A stretch of DNA of 64,000 nt from Adenophora triphylla var. japonica. Its lineage: Eukaryota > Streptophyta > Magnoliopsida > Asterales > Campanulaceae. The stretch spans positions 496,001-560,000 of the forward strand of contig JAFEMH010000526.1 in NCBI GenBank assembly GCA_022495995.1. The letters run 5' to 3'. Every line of letters starts with the position of its first letter. Position 1 is the stretch's first letter. A program made the position numbers and the translations under genes. A model generated the notes under the pieces. That model ran no database searches. It worked only from the letters and a program-made list of their open reading frames with translations, and was not told the DNA's origin. Shown one piece after another: positions 1 to 11,135 of this stretch.

Positions 1-668
1 CTGCTTGTGCTACTCCATTTGTCTAAAAAAAAAAATCTCTCTGTTGTAGTTTGTCCCATATAGAGTCCCATGTATAGATATTAACCTTTTCAAGTGTCCA
101 TTAATTATTCTAGTTTGTTCTTTCCTGTTGAAAACTTGGCAACTATCTTATGTGTCAATCACAAAATGACGTCATTTTAGTGCAAATCTATTGAAATTTG
201 AGAACAAAAAGTGCCAGCATCAGAAAGCTTGAGCTTTCAAATAAGACTAAACTTTCGTGATGGGAATGCCATATATTTCAAAAAGATTGAGGAGCGATAT
301 ATTTTCAATAATATTCTGAATGTTTCAGTTTGATTTTTTTTGATATTTTATTATCATCTATTTTACCTTCATTGGGTCCCTGTTCAGCTTATTTTGATTA
401 AAATTGATCTTTTTGGGTCCAAATTTATCAAAAAGGATTTTTGAGTGGAACTGACATGATGTAAATGATAGCGAAAACCTGTGCAGCCTCCATGTCAATT
501 AAGAATACCAGTTGAAAACTTTTCAATGACAGGGATTTGGTATTTTCCATGAATTTGTTCTTATTGGGAGTCAATTTCCTTTCTTTCTATTGCTTTAAAG
601 ATAGTTGGCAGTGGTTTAACGTTTATTGACAAAAGATTCACACCGATAGTCTTTTGTGCATGACAGAG
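1..668. other. Presumed intron sequence of the KH gene
   Basis: AT-rich DNA with no exon that I can recognise. It lies upstream of the first visible KH-gene exon, whose coding frame is already open, so the earlier exons should lie outside the window and this is most likely intron. Nothing else was seen. Confidence 0.5.
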
Positions 669-1790
669 ATTAAGTGGACCCCCTGGAATGCCAATGGACT
701 GGCAGGGGGCGACACCAGCAAGTCCTAGCTCATTTGCTGTGAAGAGGATTTTGCGGTTAGAGATTCCAGTAGATACTTATCCAAATGTAAGCTTTCGGTT
801 AGCTGCCACATATCGTAAATAATTGTGCTTTGTTGTTCTTGGCGGAAAAGAAAAGCTCAATTCATTTAAATTTCAGTTCAATTTTGTTGGACGACTTCTG
901 GGGCCCAGAGGCAATTCACTCAAGCGGGTGGAAGGTACAACAGGATGCCGTGTGTATATCAGAGGGAAAGGATCAATCAAGGACCCAGACAAGGTAAATG
1001 CACCATAATTGTATTTTTGAACTGCTTGGAAATTTTGATCTATCTTTTAGGGAACATTTGCTGATATGAACTTGTCCTTTTCAAATCTCAAGGAAGAGAA
1101 GCTAAGGGGGAGACCGGGCTATGAACACCTGAACGAGCCACTTCACATCTTGATAGAGGCTGATTTACCTGCTAGTGTTGTTGATATGAGGCTTAGACAA
1201 GCTCAAGAAATAATAGAAGAATTGCTGAAACCCGTGGTATTTATCTTATAGTCTTTTCTGCTTTCTGGTTCCAAAGAAGACTTGATATTTTTTACTTGCT
1301 TAAAATCTGTTCCCACCTCAGATGGCTACAAGTGAGCCTAGCTGGCCCATTTTTCTGAACTAGATGAGCAGGTTTTGGAGAAATAGTTAGACTGGATGAA
1401 TGAATAAGCCAATCTCTCTTGATTCTACTCAAATAAACAGAGTAAAAAAAAGAAAAAGAAAATTAAACAAAACTCTTGTTTCCATTTCACTTTGATTATA
1501 ATTTGACACATGTAAGGTTAAATGGCTCAAGGCCTGGCTATCAACAGTTGGTGGCTCAACTTGACTTGTTTGAAAGATAAATGAGCTGATCTGGAATTTC
1601 AAAACCTTGTATTTATGTTACTATTGGATGTTGCTGGGTGCAGGATGAATCACAGGATTATATAAAGAGACAGCAGTTGCGTGAGCTAGCTTTGCTAAAC
1701 TCAAATTTCAGAGAAGAGAGTCCCGGACCCAGCGGTAGCGTGTCACCTTTCAACACAAGTGGAATGAAACGTGCAAAAACTGGAAGATAA
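669..1790 (+). CDS. KH-domain RNA-binding protein (STAR/SPIN1-like), last four exons
   Basis: Four exons with canonical splice sites are visible: about 669-786, 877-993, 1093-1236 and 1644-1790, ending in TAA at 1788-1790. Joined, they keep one frame. The exon at 877 encodes [19 protein letters not shown], the start of a KH domain with its GxxG loop (GPRG), followed by [10 protein letters not shown]. The exon at 1093 supplies [19 protein letters not shown] and the helix [14 protein letters not shown], and the last exon a QUA2-like tail ([20 protein letters not shown]). This is the layout of the plant Quaking/SPIN1-like family, which binds RNA in the nucleus and in rice links flowering to other signals (family knowledge). 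The 5' exons are outside the window. Exon phases and reading frame look intact, so the gene is probably functional. The exact acceptor of the first exon (667, 669 or 675) is uncertain. Confidence 0.9.
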
Positions 1791-2827
1791 GAGAGTGGAA
1801 ATGGAAAGGAACGTAAGTGGTCAATGGCGTTGAGCAGAATATATATGTCCTGGGGTTAGAATTGTCATGCCATGCCTGGTATATATATACTTCTTGCTAT
1901 ATTACACCTTGGGATATAAGGCATGGCTGCCAAATTCAAAAAAAAAAAAAAAAAAAAAAAAGAAAAAAAAAAGAAAAGAAGACAAGTATAAGCTGACAGA
2001 CAATTCTGGTGGTGGGTGAGTTATTTTACATTTTCTTTTGCCTTTTTTCTTTCTAAAGGGCAAACAAACAGAAACATATATGTGATTAAGAGCAAAAGGA
2101 AAGACGGACAAGAATAGTTTTTATCATCTCCCCCTCCCTCCCCTAAATAGTTTATTTTGAGTTTAGGTTGTGTGATGTCGATTTGTAAGTTTTGATTCAT
2201 TGGATTTATTCTTGTGCTTGTAGTAATTGTATTTTTGTGCAATTAATACTTGTTAGAGAGAGAGAGAGAGATGAATATTGGTAGTATAAGATTTGAGTGC
2301 CTTGATTCTTTAGTGTGTGTGTATAGAGAGGGTGAACTGACCTTGACCCCCACCCATGTGTTGGCCATATTAATTAATACAGTAATGCCTTGTTGAGTTG
2401 TAGGGGGCTTCTGCACATTCTCCTCCTAGTCCTTGTAATTTCAAAACAAAAACAAGAGAAAAGTAACGTAGCACTCTAGCTGGCAGCCTCACTCACTCAG
2501 TCAGGGCCGTTTGATTTCCTTCCCTTCCTTTGCTCTCTCTCTCTCTTGTTTGTAATCGATCTAGGGTTGGTTTGTTTTGCCTTCCCTTTTAACAACAGCA
2601 ACCTACTCCATCATCTAATCTAGGGTTTGTTCATCTTCTCATACCTATCTACTTTATTCATTATTCCCATCTGCCTTTTCCATTTCTCTCTTCATAATCC
2701 CAATCCCGATCACTTTCCTCCTCCTACATTCTCCAAAGCTACTTTCTTTCTTTCTTCCTCTCTCTTTTTCTTTTTCTTTGTTTTTTTTTTTTATTCTGAT
2801 TTTTTTGATTCAGTAGGCTGCTTAATA
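1791..2827. other. Intergenic region between the KH and RETICULATA-related genes
   Basis: Contains the KH 3' UTR, an A-rich tract at about 1938-1973, a (GA)n microsatellite near 2254-2271 and the pyrimidine-rich CT promoter/5' UTR of the next gene at about 2500-2800. No further gene is supported. Confidence 0.6.
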
Positions 2828-3868
2828 ATGGATCAGCTCCACCGTTACTCTCCTTTTCCTGCTGTTCCTCATTTCCACAATCTTAATTCCAATCCTCACA
2901 TTTCTCAATTCCCCTCCTACTCCACTCCCACCTTTTCTGTTCAAACAAACCTCTCCAACCCACATCTCCGTACCTAGATTGCCTCTTCTCTGTGCCCCTG
3001 GCAATGGCCCTGCTAGTGGCGGTGGCGGTTGGAGTGGAGGAGATGGTGGCTTTGACGGCTCTTCTTCATTCCATAGTTTTGGACCAATTGGAGTTTTTCT
3101 TGCTGGCTGGAGATCCAGGGTTGCTGCTGATCCCCAATTCCCTTTCAAGGTCTTGATGGAGGAAGTTGTTGGAGTTAGCTCTTGTGTTCTTGGTGACATG
3201 GCATCTCGCCCTAATTTTGGTCTCAACGAGCTTGATTTTGTTTTCTCAACTCTTGTTGTGGGATCAATTTTGAATTTCACCCTCATGTTTCTTTTGGCAC
3301 CCACCATGTCTACAGCTTGTCTGCCTTCTATTTTCACTAAATGTCCTGCAAGCCACATGTTTGAGCCCGGGCCCTACGGTGTTCTCCACAGATTTGGTAC
3401 TTTTGTATATAAAGGAACGGTCTTTGCTGCAGTTGGGTTTGCTGCTGGCTTAGTGGGAACTGCTCTCTCTAATGGGTTGATCAAGATGAGAAAGAAGATG
3501 GACCCCACTTTTGAATCCCCTAACAAGCCTCCTCCAACCATCCTGAATGCTCTTACGTGGGCCCTTCATATGGGTATAAGCAGCAACTTGAGGTACCAAA
3601 CATTGAACGGTATCGAGAATGTGCTAGCAAAGGGGCTACCCCCGTTGCCTTCAAGAGCTCTGTTGTAGTTTTGAGATGCGCAAACAATGTGCTAGGAGGT
3701 ATGTCGTTAGTGATATTGGCAAGGCTTACTGGATCACAAAGTGCAGCAAAGGCTGTTAGTGCTGAAGGTGAGGTTGGTAGACGAAACTCAAGACTTGGAC
3801 TCTGCTTCCAAGTAACTTTTTCTTTTGATATGTTTTTTCTTCACTGCATTTATAAATTGACAAATTAA
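2828..3868 (+). CDS. RETICULATA-related (DUF3411) plastid membrane protein, two apparent frameshifts
   Basis: Three overlapping frames together give a RETICULATA-related protein. It begins MDQLHRYSPFPAV at 2828, after a pyrimidine-rich leader, and the N-terminus is Ser/Pro-rich as in plastid transit peptides. The family core runs in another frame from about 2964 to 3640. It has a Gly-rich linker (GGGGWSGGDGG), then DPQFPFKVLMEE, hydrophobic segments such as VGSILNFTLMFLLAP and FAAVGFAAGLVGTALSNG, and WALHMGISSNLRYQTLNGIE. The C-terminal piece FKSSVVVLRCANNVLGGM is back in the first frame to 3868. The shifts are near 2920-2975 and near 3640 (at a CCCCC run). Members sit in the chloroplast inner envelope and affect mesophyll development (family knowledge). 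With conservation otherwise so good, consensus errors are as likely as real decay. The end may lie at a splice donor near 3810 rather than at the stop. Confidence 0.8.
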
Positions 3869-4611
3869 GGGTTTTGTTGAAAGATTGTTCTTGGCATCTC
3901 AATATCTGCTTGAGCTGAATTACTTGGCTTGTTTAAATGGTTATGCTGTTGCTTTTCCTCGGTTATCATAATTGTCCTCCAATGCTTACATATTAGAAAC
4001 TCCAATGGCACACCAAAATATGTTGCAGCAGACAATCTTCAAACCCCACATGTAACCTATTACACTATGGGAAAATGTACAATGTTCTCTATTAACCAAC
4101 GCTCTTTCTCACCTAGGCATGATAGTCGGGATGACAAGGTCACTACCCAATGAAACATACGGGTCCCTGCTTGAATAGTCTGGGTAAGACCCCATTTTGC
4201 TGTCCTATTTCCCGAATTCACCTGCAACCATACATAGTGGGGGAGGTGTTAATCATTCTCATATGTTAGATACTCAAGAATGACTTGTGCCCTATAATGG
4301 TGGTGTGGATCCTTGATTCTAAGGAATACAGGGCACGGACAATATTTTTGCCATGGGATATTGGTTTCATGCCAGTCAAGATCTCTAGAAAGACGACTCC
4401 AAGGCAACATAGCCGTGCATGTGGAAACAGTAGAATCATGAACTAACTTTCATTAAAAGATAAATTAATATTGAATATATGTGGAAAATGTGAAAATATT
4501 TAGGTCTGAAAGAGAAAAAGGACATCTTAGCCAATACAGTAGTTGCTAATGTCCATAGGGCTCAAACTCTGCTTAATATCTAAAGACAAATTTAGCATAA
4601 GACTGACTTAC
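3869..4611. other. Intergenic, no gene seen
   Basis: 3' flank of the RETICULATA-related gene, then AT-rich DNA running up to the truncated receptor-kinase copy. I could not place the missing 3' kinase exons of that copy here. Confidence 0.5.
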
Positions 4612-5029
4612 GGGGGTTCCTTTAGCAAGTCGTGAAATTCCAAAATCACCAACTTTAGCAGTAAGTTTGGAGTCGAGAAGAATGTTGCTGGCTTTGATAA
4701 CCCGGTGGAATATAGGAGGGTTCGCTTCAGTATGGAGAGATAAAGAATGCCTTTAGCTGAATCCAGTGCAATCTGTAATCTCATTCCAAACATTAGGACA
4801 TTTTCTACAGATTTAGCTGCACAAAGTAACCAACAATCCGAAAGACACAATGAGATAAAACAAAAGCAAATAGAATAGACATAAGTCGCAAACCAGCATC
4901 TGCAAATAGGAAAAATGACGAGAACCAAAACATCTAACCTGAAAGCCAATCTCCCAGTGTCCCATTAGGCATGAATTCATAAACCAGCATCTGCAAATAG
5001 AACCACCGGTTACCTTTTTGGTTCCATTA
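4612..5029 (-). pseudogene. LRR-VIII-1 receptor-kinase pseudogene, 3' part (beyond element A)
   Basis: Two exons of a kinase domain on the minus strand. Exon 4990-4939 encodes [17 protein letters not shown], with an AG acceptor and GT donor. Exon 4816-4612 encodes [16 protein letters not shown] and then, after a one-base shift, [20 protein letters not shown] and [14 protein letters not shown], ending at a GTAAGT donor. They match the intact paralogue at 42162-41808. The catalytic HRD motif reads HRV, the activation segment is shortened, and downstream exons are missing, so this cannot be an active kinase. The missing upstream half is at 37849-40440, displaced by a 32.8-kb transposon block. 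The duplicated CATTA at 5025-5029 and 37844-37848 marks the insertion point, about 100 bp inside an intron. Confidence 0.85.
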
Positions 5030-5481
5030 TGACGCAGCACGGAAGCAATAGGTTTCGTGTTTAGCGCACTAAACACAAGAATTCACAAGCGATGAATCCT
5101 TGAACACAGATCTGGAATCCACCAGAAAATAAAGAGAAATCTCTTTGAATTGAAACTCAAGAATAATAAGTTGTTTACTAAAATAAGAAGACCAAGTACT
5201 TATACTCCTACCTAGGCAGTAAATAAAAGAGTTCCCAAAATTAACAAAATACTAAAATTAAGAGTTTTTCCGTAAATAAAACGCGAACAGTCTTCATCTC
5301 CTCGTCACGAGCGCAGCCGCCCTTTGGCCTAGCGCGGTCGCGCAACTCTCCCGAGACTTATGCCTGGTAATCATCGCCTTCAGCGCGGTCGCTCTCCTGT
5401 CCAGAGTCTTCAAGCCTCGTCCTCATGTCCTTCAGCGCGGCCGCCATTCCCACGAGCGCGGTCGCTCTGGCTCCTGTATCA
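5030..5481 (-). repeat. Element A 3' LTR
   Basis: 452 bp from TGACGCAGC to CA, matching 37370-37843 with about six substitutions and one insertion by eye. It holds a TATA-like TATAAGTA (minus) near 5197-5204 and a GC-rich cluster of AGCGCGGTCGC-like repeats at about 5310-5470. Confidence 0.93.
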
Positions 5482-5500
5482 GTCTCCTCCACCTCCAAAG
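5482..5500 (-). other. Element A polypurine tract
   Basis: On the minus strand TGGAGGTGGAGGAGAC directly precedes the 3' LTR, the expected place for the plus-strand primer of an LTR retrotransposon. Confidence 0.7.
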
Positions 5501-7466
5501 AACTCGACTCTGAGTTCTCATCAGGATAAAGAACTCCATCTGCATGATACTCATACATGTCAGCTACGTTGAAGGTATTCGAGATGTTTAAGTTATCAGG
5601 AAGAGCCACCACATATGCATTGTCATTGATCTTCCTAGTCACCTTGAAAGGCCCATACTTGCGAGGTTGCAATTTCTTATACGAACCAACAGGAAAACGC
5701 TCTCGTCGAAGAAATACCATAACATCATCCCCAACCTTGAAAACTTTGACCCGTTTCTTCTTGTCCGCAGCAGCTTTATTCTTCAATCCCGTTACCTCCA
5801 ACTTGGCCCGAACCTCTTCTTTGACAGCACATACTTCATTGGCCATATTTTCAGCTGCTTGGCTCACACCACGACCCCTTGGTAACGGTACCAAGTCCAC
5901 AACATGCCTTGGAGTTGAAGAGTAAACCACAGAAAATGGTGATTTACCCGTAGCCGAGTGGACTGCACTGTTCTAAGCAAATTCCACCTGCGGCAATGCC
6001 AAATCCCACTGCTTCGGCTTGTCCCCACAAACACTTCTGATCATATTTCCCAGTGTTCTGTTAGTAACTTCTGTCTGTCCGTCTGTTTGCGGATGAGCTG
6101 TAGAACTCCGATTCAACGCAGTACCAAACATACGCCATAATGTAATCCAGAAATGACTCAAGAACTTAGTGTCCCTATCTGAAGTAATGGACTTAGGAAC
6201 ACCATGAAGACGTACAACCTCTCTAAAGAACAGCTTTGCAATATTAGAGGCATCCGAGGTCTTCTTGCAAGCAATAAAATGAGACATTTTGGAAAATCGA
6301 TCCACTACCACGAAAACAGAATCCACACCTCGTTGAGTACGAGGTAAACCCAACACAAAATCCATAGATAAATCGAGCCATATATCATCAGGAATGGGCA
6401 AAGGCAAATAAAGACCAATATTTTGAGATTGACCTTTAGATACCTGACAAACATAACAACGCCTGACGATAGCACCCGCATCCTTCCGCAGTTGAGGCCA
6501 GAAATAACGCTCCTCCAAGCTAGCGATGGTCTTGTCTCGCCCCAAGTGTCCACTAAGGCCTCCCCCATGCAAATCCCGGATCAACTTCTCACGCAACGAC
6601 GAAACAGGAATGCACAATCGATCCCCTTTGAACAGAAAACCATCACGGACATGAAAATCCGCACTCGGATGCTTACCCACACACTTAAACCATAATTCTT
6701 TGAAATCTGCATCCTCTCCATACAGCTCCTTCTGCAACTCAAACCCGACGACTTCTTGAGACAGTGTAAGTAACAAGGAAGCCCTCCTACTCAGAGCGTC
6801 TGCCACTTTGTTCTGAACCCCGGACTTATGTTGAATAATGAAAGGGAACTTCTGCAGATAACTAACCCATCGAGCATGCATCTTGTTGATCATCTTCTGG
6901 CTATGCAAGAACTTTAGGGCAAGATGATCAGAGAATAAAATAAATTCCCTCTGAACAAGATAATGCTCCCACTGTCGCAGAGCCCGAAAAATGGCATAGA
7001 ATTCCTGATCATAAGTGCTCCACTTTTGACGCGCCTCACTCAACTTCTCACTAAAGAAAGCCACCGGTCGCTTTTCTTGTGATAGAACAGCTCCAATCCC
7101 TACGCCACTAGCATCACATTCCACCTGAAATATTTTATCAAAGTCGGGTAGGGCAAGAACTAGTGCAGTACAAAGTTTTTCCTTGATGACGGCAGAACTC
7201 TGTTCTTGGTCAAAACCCCACTGAAACTTACCCTTCTTCAAACACTCAGTAATAGGAGCAGTGATGGTACTGAAATTCCGCACAAACCTCCTATAGAAGG
7301 TAGCTAAGCCATGAAAGCTACGCACCTCAGTGACAGATGTCGGGGCTGGCCAATCCCGTATGGCCCTCACTTTCTCCTCATCCACCTGAATGCCATCCTC
7401 ACCAACCACAAAGCCCAGAAAAAGTAACTTGTTGGTGCAGAAAATACACTTTTTAAGATTGATGTA
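5482..7466 (-). pseudogene. Element A pol: RT end, RNase H, integrase
   Basis: Starts at the C insertion point (7466) inside RT and reads [19 protein letters not shown], the RT connection. RNase H follows with catalytic-type [26 protein letters not shown] and KVADALSRR. Integrase has its zinc-finger region ([20 protein letters not shown] ... CYVCQ) and core residues in [25 protein letters not shown] and [12 protein letters not shown]. An in-frame TAG at about 5973 interrupts [12 protein letters not shown]. The frame then continues through the integrase C-terminus ([21 protein letters not shown]) toward the LTR. The RT start lies at 17350-17760, on the other side of element C. It cannot now make one polyprotein. 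Confidence 0.9.
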
Positions 7467-8061
7467 TGTTTTGGTCAAATTTCAACAAGTATATTTCGAA
7501 GGGATGAAAAATGACTAAAGTGATAAGAATCTAGGTACAATGATTATCAAGTTGAATGGGGACGGACACAAGATGTTTGTTGACTAGGGAAAGCCCTTGA
7601 ACAACTTGTTCGCCGGCATAAAACCCCGGGAGGATTTGGTACCTGCCTTGACCGTAAGTTTACTATGTGTTCTTGATGATTACAGTGCTAAGAGCGTATT
7701 CAAAGGGAGCTTAGGCTAGAGTGAACGTGTGTGAAAATACAGTGTGTGTTTCCCTTTTATACCTCAAATAAAACTAATTTAACAAAAAGAAAAGATGGGC
7801 CTCAAAACTCGGGATTAAGGCTGATCTTGTGGAGATATATCCGCATTTGTTTGTTGAGGAGAAGATAGTGATCCGTTGCTGAGGAAACGTGGTTGAACCA
7901 GTCTTCGCCTCCTTTGACACATTCCCTAAAAAATAGGACTAACGTAACAAAGAGCTCAACCTGCAAATAACCAAGATGTAAAATAGGACAACTCAAGTTG
8001 TTAGTACCAAGTTGTGGTATGCAAGTTGTAAACATGTTGACTGAAAATGTAGGGCCCAACA
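7467..8061 (-). repeat. Element C 3' LTR
   Basis: TGTTTTGGTC to GGGCCCAACA on the plus strand. Carries a minus-strand TATAAAAG at 7754-7761 and five CAASTTG heptamers. Confidence 0.95.
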
Positions 8062-8080
8062 ATTGCCCCCAAACTTTTTG
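8062..8080 (-). other. Element C polypurine tract
   Basis: Read on the minus strand, AAAAAGTTTGGGGGCAAT abuts the 3' LTR, as expected for a retrotransposon plus-strand primer. Confidence 0.75.
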
Positions 8081-8425
8081 AATTTTTAAAATGTAGAATA
8101 TAAAGAGACAAAAAATTTCAAAAAGTTTGCCAAATATGGAAGAAAAGAATGACGGTTTCTTAAATGAGAAAAAGGGACGCGATGGGACGGTTTTAAGTAG
8201 TTTCCCAAGGCAAAAAGGTATGAGTCCCAACCACCTTCAATCTCCTTAAATAAAAAGACTCCTGTTCCAACTCTCCCTTTCACCAAATCAAAAACGTAGC
8301 TTTCAGAGGTTTCTAGAGGAAGAACCAGGGAAGACGGTCGGAGAGGAAAATCAAGTGGAGATTTACGGTGAGTTTCTTGTTTTCCTTTCAATTTCACCTT
8401 CGATTTTTTGCTTAAGCTTGTAAAA

Positions 8426-10222
8426 ATGGGGAAGAAAAAGACGATGGCTTTAATCGAGAGTGGTGAGGGTTTGCCAGCGGGTTTTTTGACCCAAAACATG
8501 TTGAAGAACCCCGACAAAGAAAAGTGTACCATCCCTGCTACCAACTTAGAAATTATCAAAAAGAATCACGCCATGGCGTTTAAACCGAAGTTTTTCACAC
8601 ACCCCGACCTAACCCTGCATGCTACTCTCCCGAATGGGTATGCTTTCCCGAATACCCTTTTACTATTGGTTTGAAATTCCCTTTCCCAACTTTAATCACC
8701 AAGTTTTTCGTTTCCACAAAACTTAACTATGCCCAACTTATGCCCCAAGGTTGGAGAAGCCTTCAAACCCTAGTAAGATTGAATGCGGAAACAGAGTTGG
8801 TAATTGGTTTAGAAGAATTTGCTTTTACAACTGAAATTAGGAGTTTTGGTTTAGGGAGATATGGGTTTAGGGTTAGGTCTGGGAGGATGTCTTTCTTGAA
8901 TGACAACATTGATCCCGGTGATAGAGGATGGAAGAATAAGTTCTTTTTCGCAAAGAAGAATACCCTGGTGTCGGATGAGGGTGCCAACTTCAAATGGAGG
9001 TCTCAAGGTAGTAGAGACAATTTTTCTTATTCTAATAATGTTCCTTAATAGTCCACTAACTAATTCCTTGAATCTCTTTTGGCTTAGTTGCGAACCGGAT
9101 GTGCTCTTTGCCTATAAGGACAATACAGAGGGGAATGTGAACATGATTTATGAGTTAGATTTATTAGTGAGGACTTTTAAAGCACTGCCAGTCCAATTTG
9201 TTGCAGATCCAGAGGGAGAAGTTAATCCTGAAGAAACCCGAGAAACAAACCTTGAAGAAGCCTCATCTGAGCCTATCCAAATGTCTACAGGTTAACCAAA
9301 CACCTTAAGTCTTTGCCTATCTCCAACTTGTTCTAGTTCATTTGCTCTGTTCTAATTTTACACCTTTCTTTGCAGCCACTCGTTCTAAGGACACCGTTAG
9401 TGCTGCTGGCCTACTGGCTGCAGCTAGAGCAAAAAGATTGGCAAGGAAAGACAGTAAACCCCCCACCCCCGTGTCTGTTGTGGCTAGCTCCAATGTGACT
9501 GCATCCAAGTTGAAGGGGGATGCGAAGAAGAGGAAGTTGGTGGAAGCTGAGGCCACGAACACAAACGGTGACATGGATACAGAGAAGTTAGGAGAGAGGG
9601 TTAGAGCTGCTATACCAAGTTTTGTTGAGAAGGTAAAAAATGGAGAAATCTTTTACCCAAGATTTTGATAAAATATTAATGCTTTCTTTTAAGCAGGAAA
9701 TTATGATCCCTTTTTTGGCCCATATTGATGCACTGAAGATCAAAGCGCGAGGTGCAGTTATGAAGCTGCAGAGTCGAAGAAGGAGGCCACAAAGAGTGCA
9801 AAGGAAGTACAAAAAATTGAAGAAGGAAGCGAACAAGCATGCTGGTGAAGTGGAAAATTTGAAGAAGGATTTTGAGCGTTTGGGAAAAGAAGTGGAAATT
9901 GTCTGTGCTGAGAACAAGGCCCACATGAAAGAGCTTGAAGTTGCAGAGGGGAACTTCACGTTTAATGCTACCAAGACTCTGCTAGAGGCCCGGATTCAAA
10001 TGATGGAGGAATATCAGAATGGACAAGCCGCAGCTTGGAACTTGGAAGAGGAAAGAAGAGTTTTTAAAGGACCATCTGGGGGAACCAGCGGATGCAGAAG
10101 AAGTGAACTCCGCGGCCCTTGAAGCCTTGATTGATGATACTGACAAAGCCCTGAGTACCATAGTGGTAGCTCAAAATGATCAAGGGGAGAATACAACACC
10201 GGCGGCAGCAGGCCAAGTTTAA
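8426..10222 (+). CDS. Antisense extra gene of element C: Transposase_28-like protein with coiled coil
   Basis: Spliced gene on the strand opposite to gag-pol. A TATA-like TTAAATAAAAAG near 8245 and a leader with a possible GTGAGT donor near 8370 precede ATG at 8426 (MGKKKTMALIESGEG). Plausible exons: 8426-9007, 9088-9290, 9376-9632 and 9697-10222, all with GT-AG borders. The first exon encodes YPFTIGLKFPFP and NDNIDPGDRGWKNKFFFAKK, which resembles PF04195 (Transposase_28, 'putative gypsy-type transposon'). The third is Lys/Ala-rich (AARAKRLARK). The fourth is a long charged coiled coil (KKLKKEANKHAGEVENLKKD) ending PAAAGQV. One-base shifts occur near 8640 and, at a T run, near 10060. Despite its name, PF04195 has no demonstrated transposase activity that I know of; the function here is unknown. 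Confidence 0.65.
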
Positions 10223-11135
10223 AAACAGTTTAAAACTTTGTTGGGTATTTTGGATAAACAAAAAACAATTTTTTGCTTTTATTTGTCGTACCTCTGTTGG
10301 TACGCACAACAAATGGGGGGAATGTCCTCAAAACAAGTTTTTATTTTGTAATGACTCATAAGAGCCGAGACAATCTATTTGGGAGTACTAGGTTGGTCTA
10401 GTACTCCACGCTTTTCTTAGGTTTTTAAGGGATTTGGTTGGCTTACCCAACTTGTCCCCTAGCTGCAAAAATCTTTTGAAAATATTTTAAGGTTTTTTTT
10501 TTTTATGAAAGTGTTTTAAGCTTTTTGGAAATACTTGTTTGTTTTTTAGATAACATGTTGATGCTATAAGCCTTAGGTAACATGATAATGTTACAACCAG
10601 TAGTTCACAACTTGAATAAGTGTGAAAACGTGCGCCCAGGCGAAGGTGTCAAAACCTTAATTCGTAAGAAAAGATGAATATCTTTTAACCATATGTACCT
10701 TTGATCAGAGGTAAATCGTTTGAAGAGATAGAACAAGTATCAGCCGTCCTGGCGTGTCAACAAGTTCTATCCCTCTCCAGCTAAAGTTTCAACATGTATC
10801 AGCCGTACTGGCGTGTCAACATGTTGAACTTTTCTTCCTTAGGCTCAAACATGTATCAGCCGTACTGGCGTGTCAACATGTTTGTCCTGTTCCAGCTTAG
10901 GTCCCAACAAGTATCAGCCGTACTGGCGTGTCAACATGTTGAGCCTACTCCGTTTGCTCAAGTTGCACCTCGCAAAACAAATTTATGTTAGGGTTGGGCG
11001 TTAGCTACGCTAACGCCCCTCCGATGCTTAAGTTAGTAAGGATTCTCAACAAAAATTAACAACTTGAAATATACGAATGAATTTGACAACTTAAAATAAA
11101 TCGTACCTGAGAAGTCTAGTTGCAAATAACTGGAC
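10223..11135. other. Element C spacer between integrase and the antisense gene
   Basis: Noncoding region between the two convergently ending genes of element C. It holds a tandem repeat (10732-10945) and several CAASTTG heptamers; no other gene was seen. Confidence 0.6.
10732..10945. repeat. 58-60-bp tandem repeat, four copies
   Basis: Units start at 10733, 10792, 10849 and 10907. Each has a core GTATCAGCCGTACTGGCGTG (first copy with C for A) flanked on both sides by ACAAGT or ACATGT. In units 1-3 the two flanks of a unit are the same variant; unit 4 is mixed. Confidence 0.9.

Noticed and set aside
1902..2242. Minus-strand frames rich in Phe over the A-rich tract
   Set aside because: They come from the A/T run in the KH gene 3' flank and show no family features.
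5030..5930. Element A thought to disrupt a kinase exon
   Set aside because: The flanks show a GTGTGT donor at 37945 and an AG acceptor before 4990, so the insertion lies in an intron.
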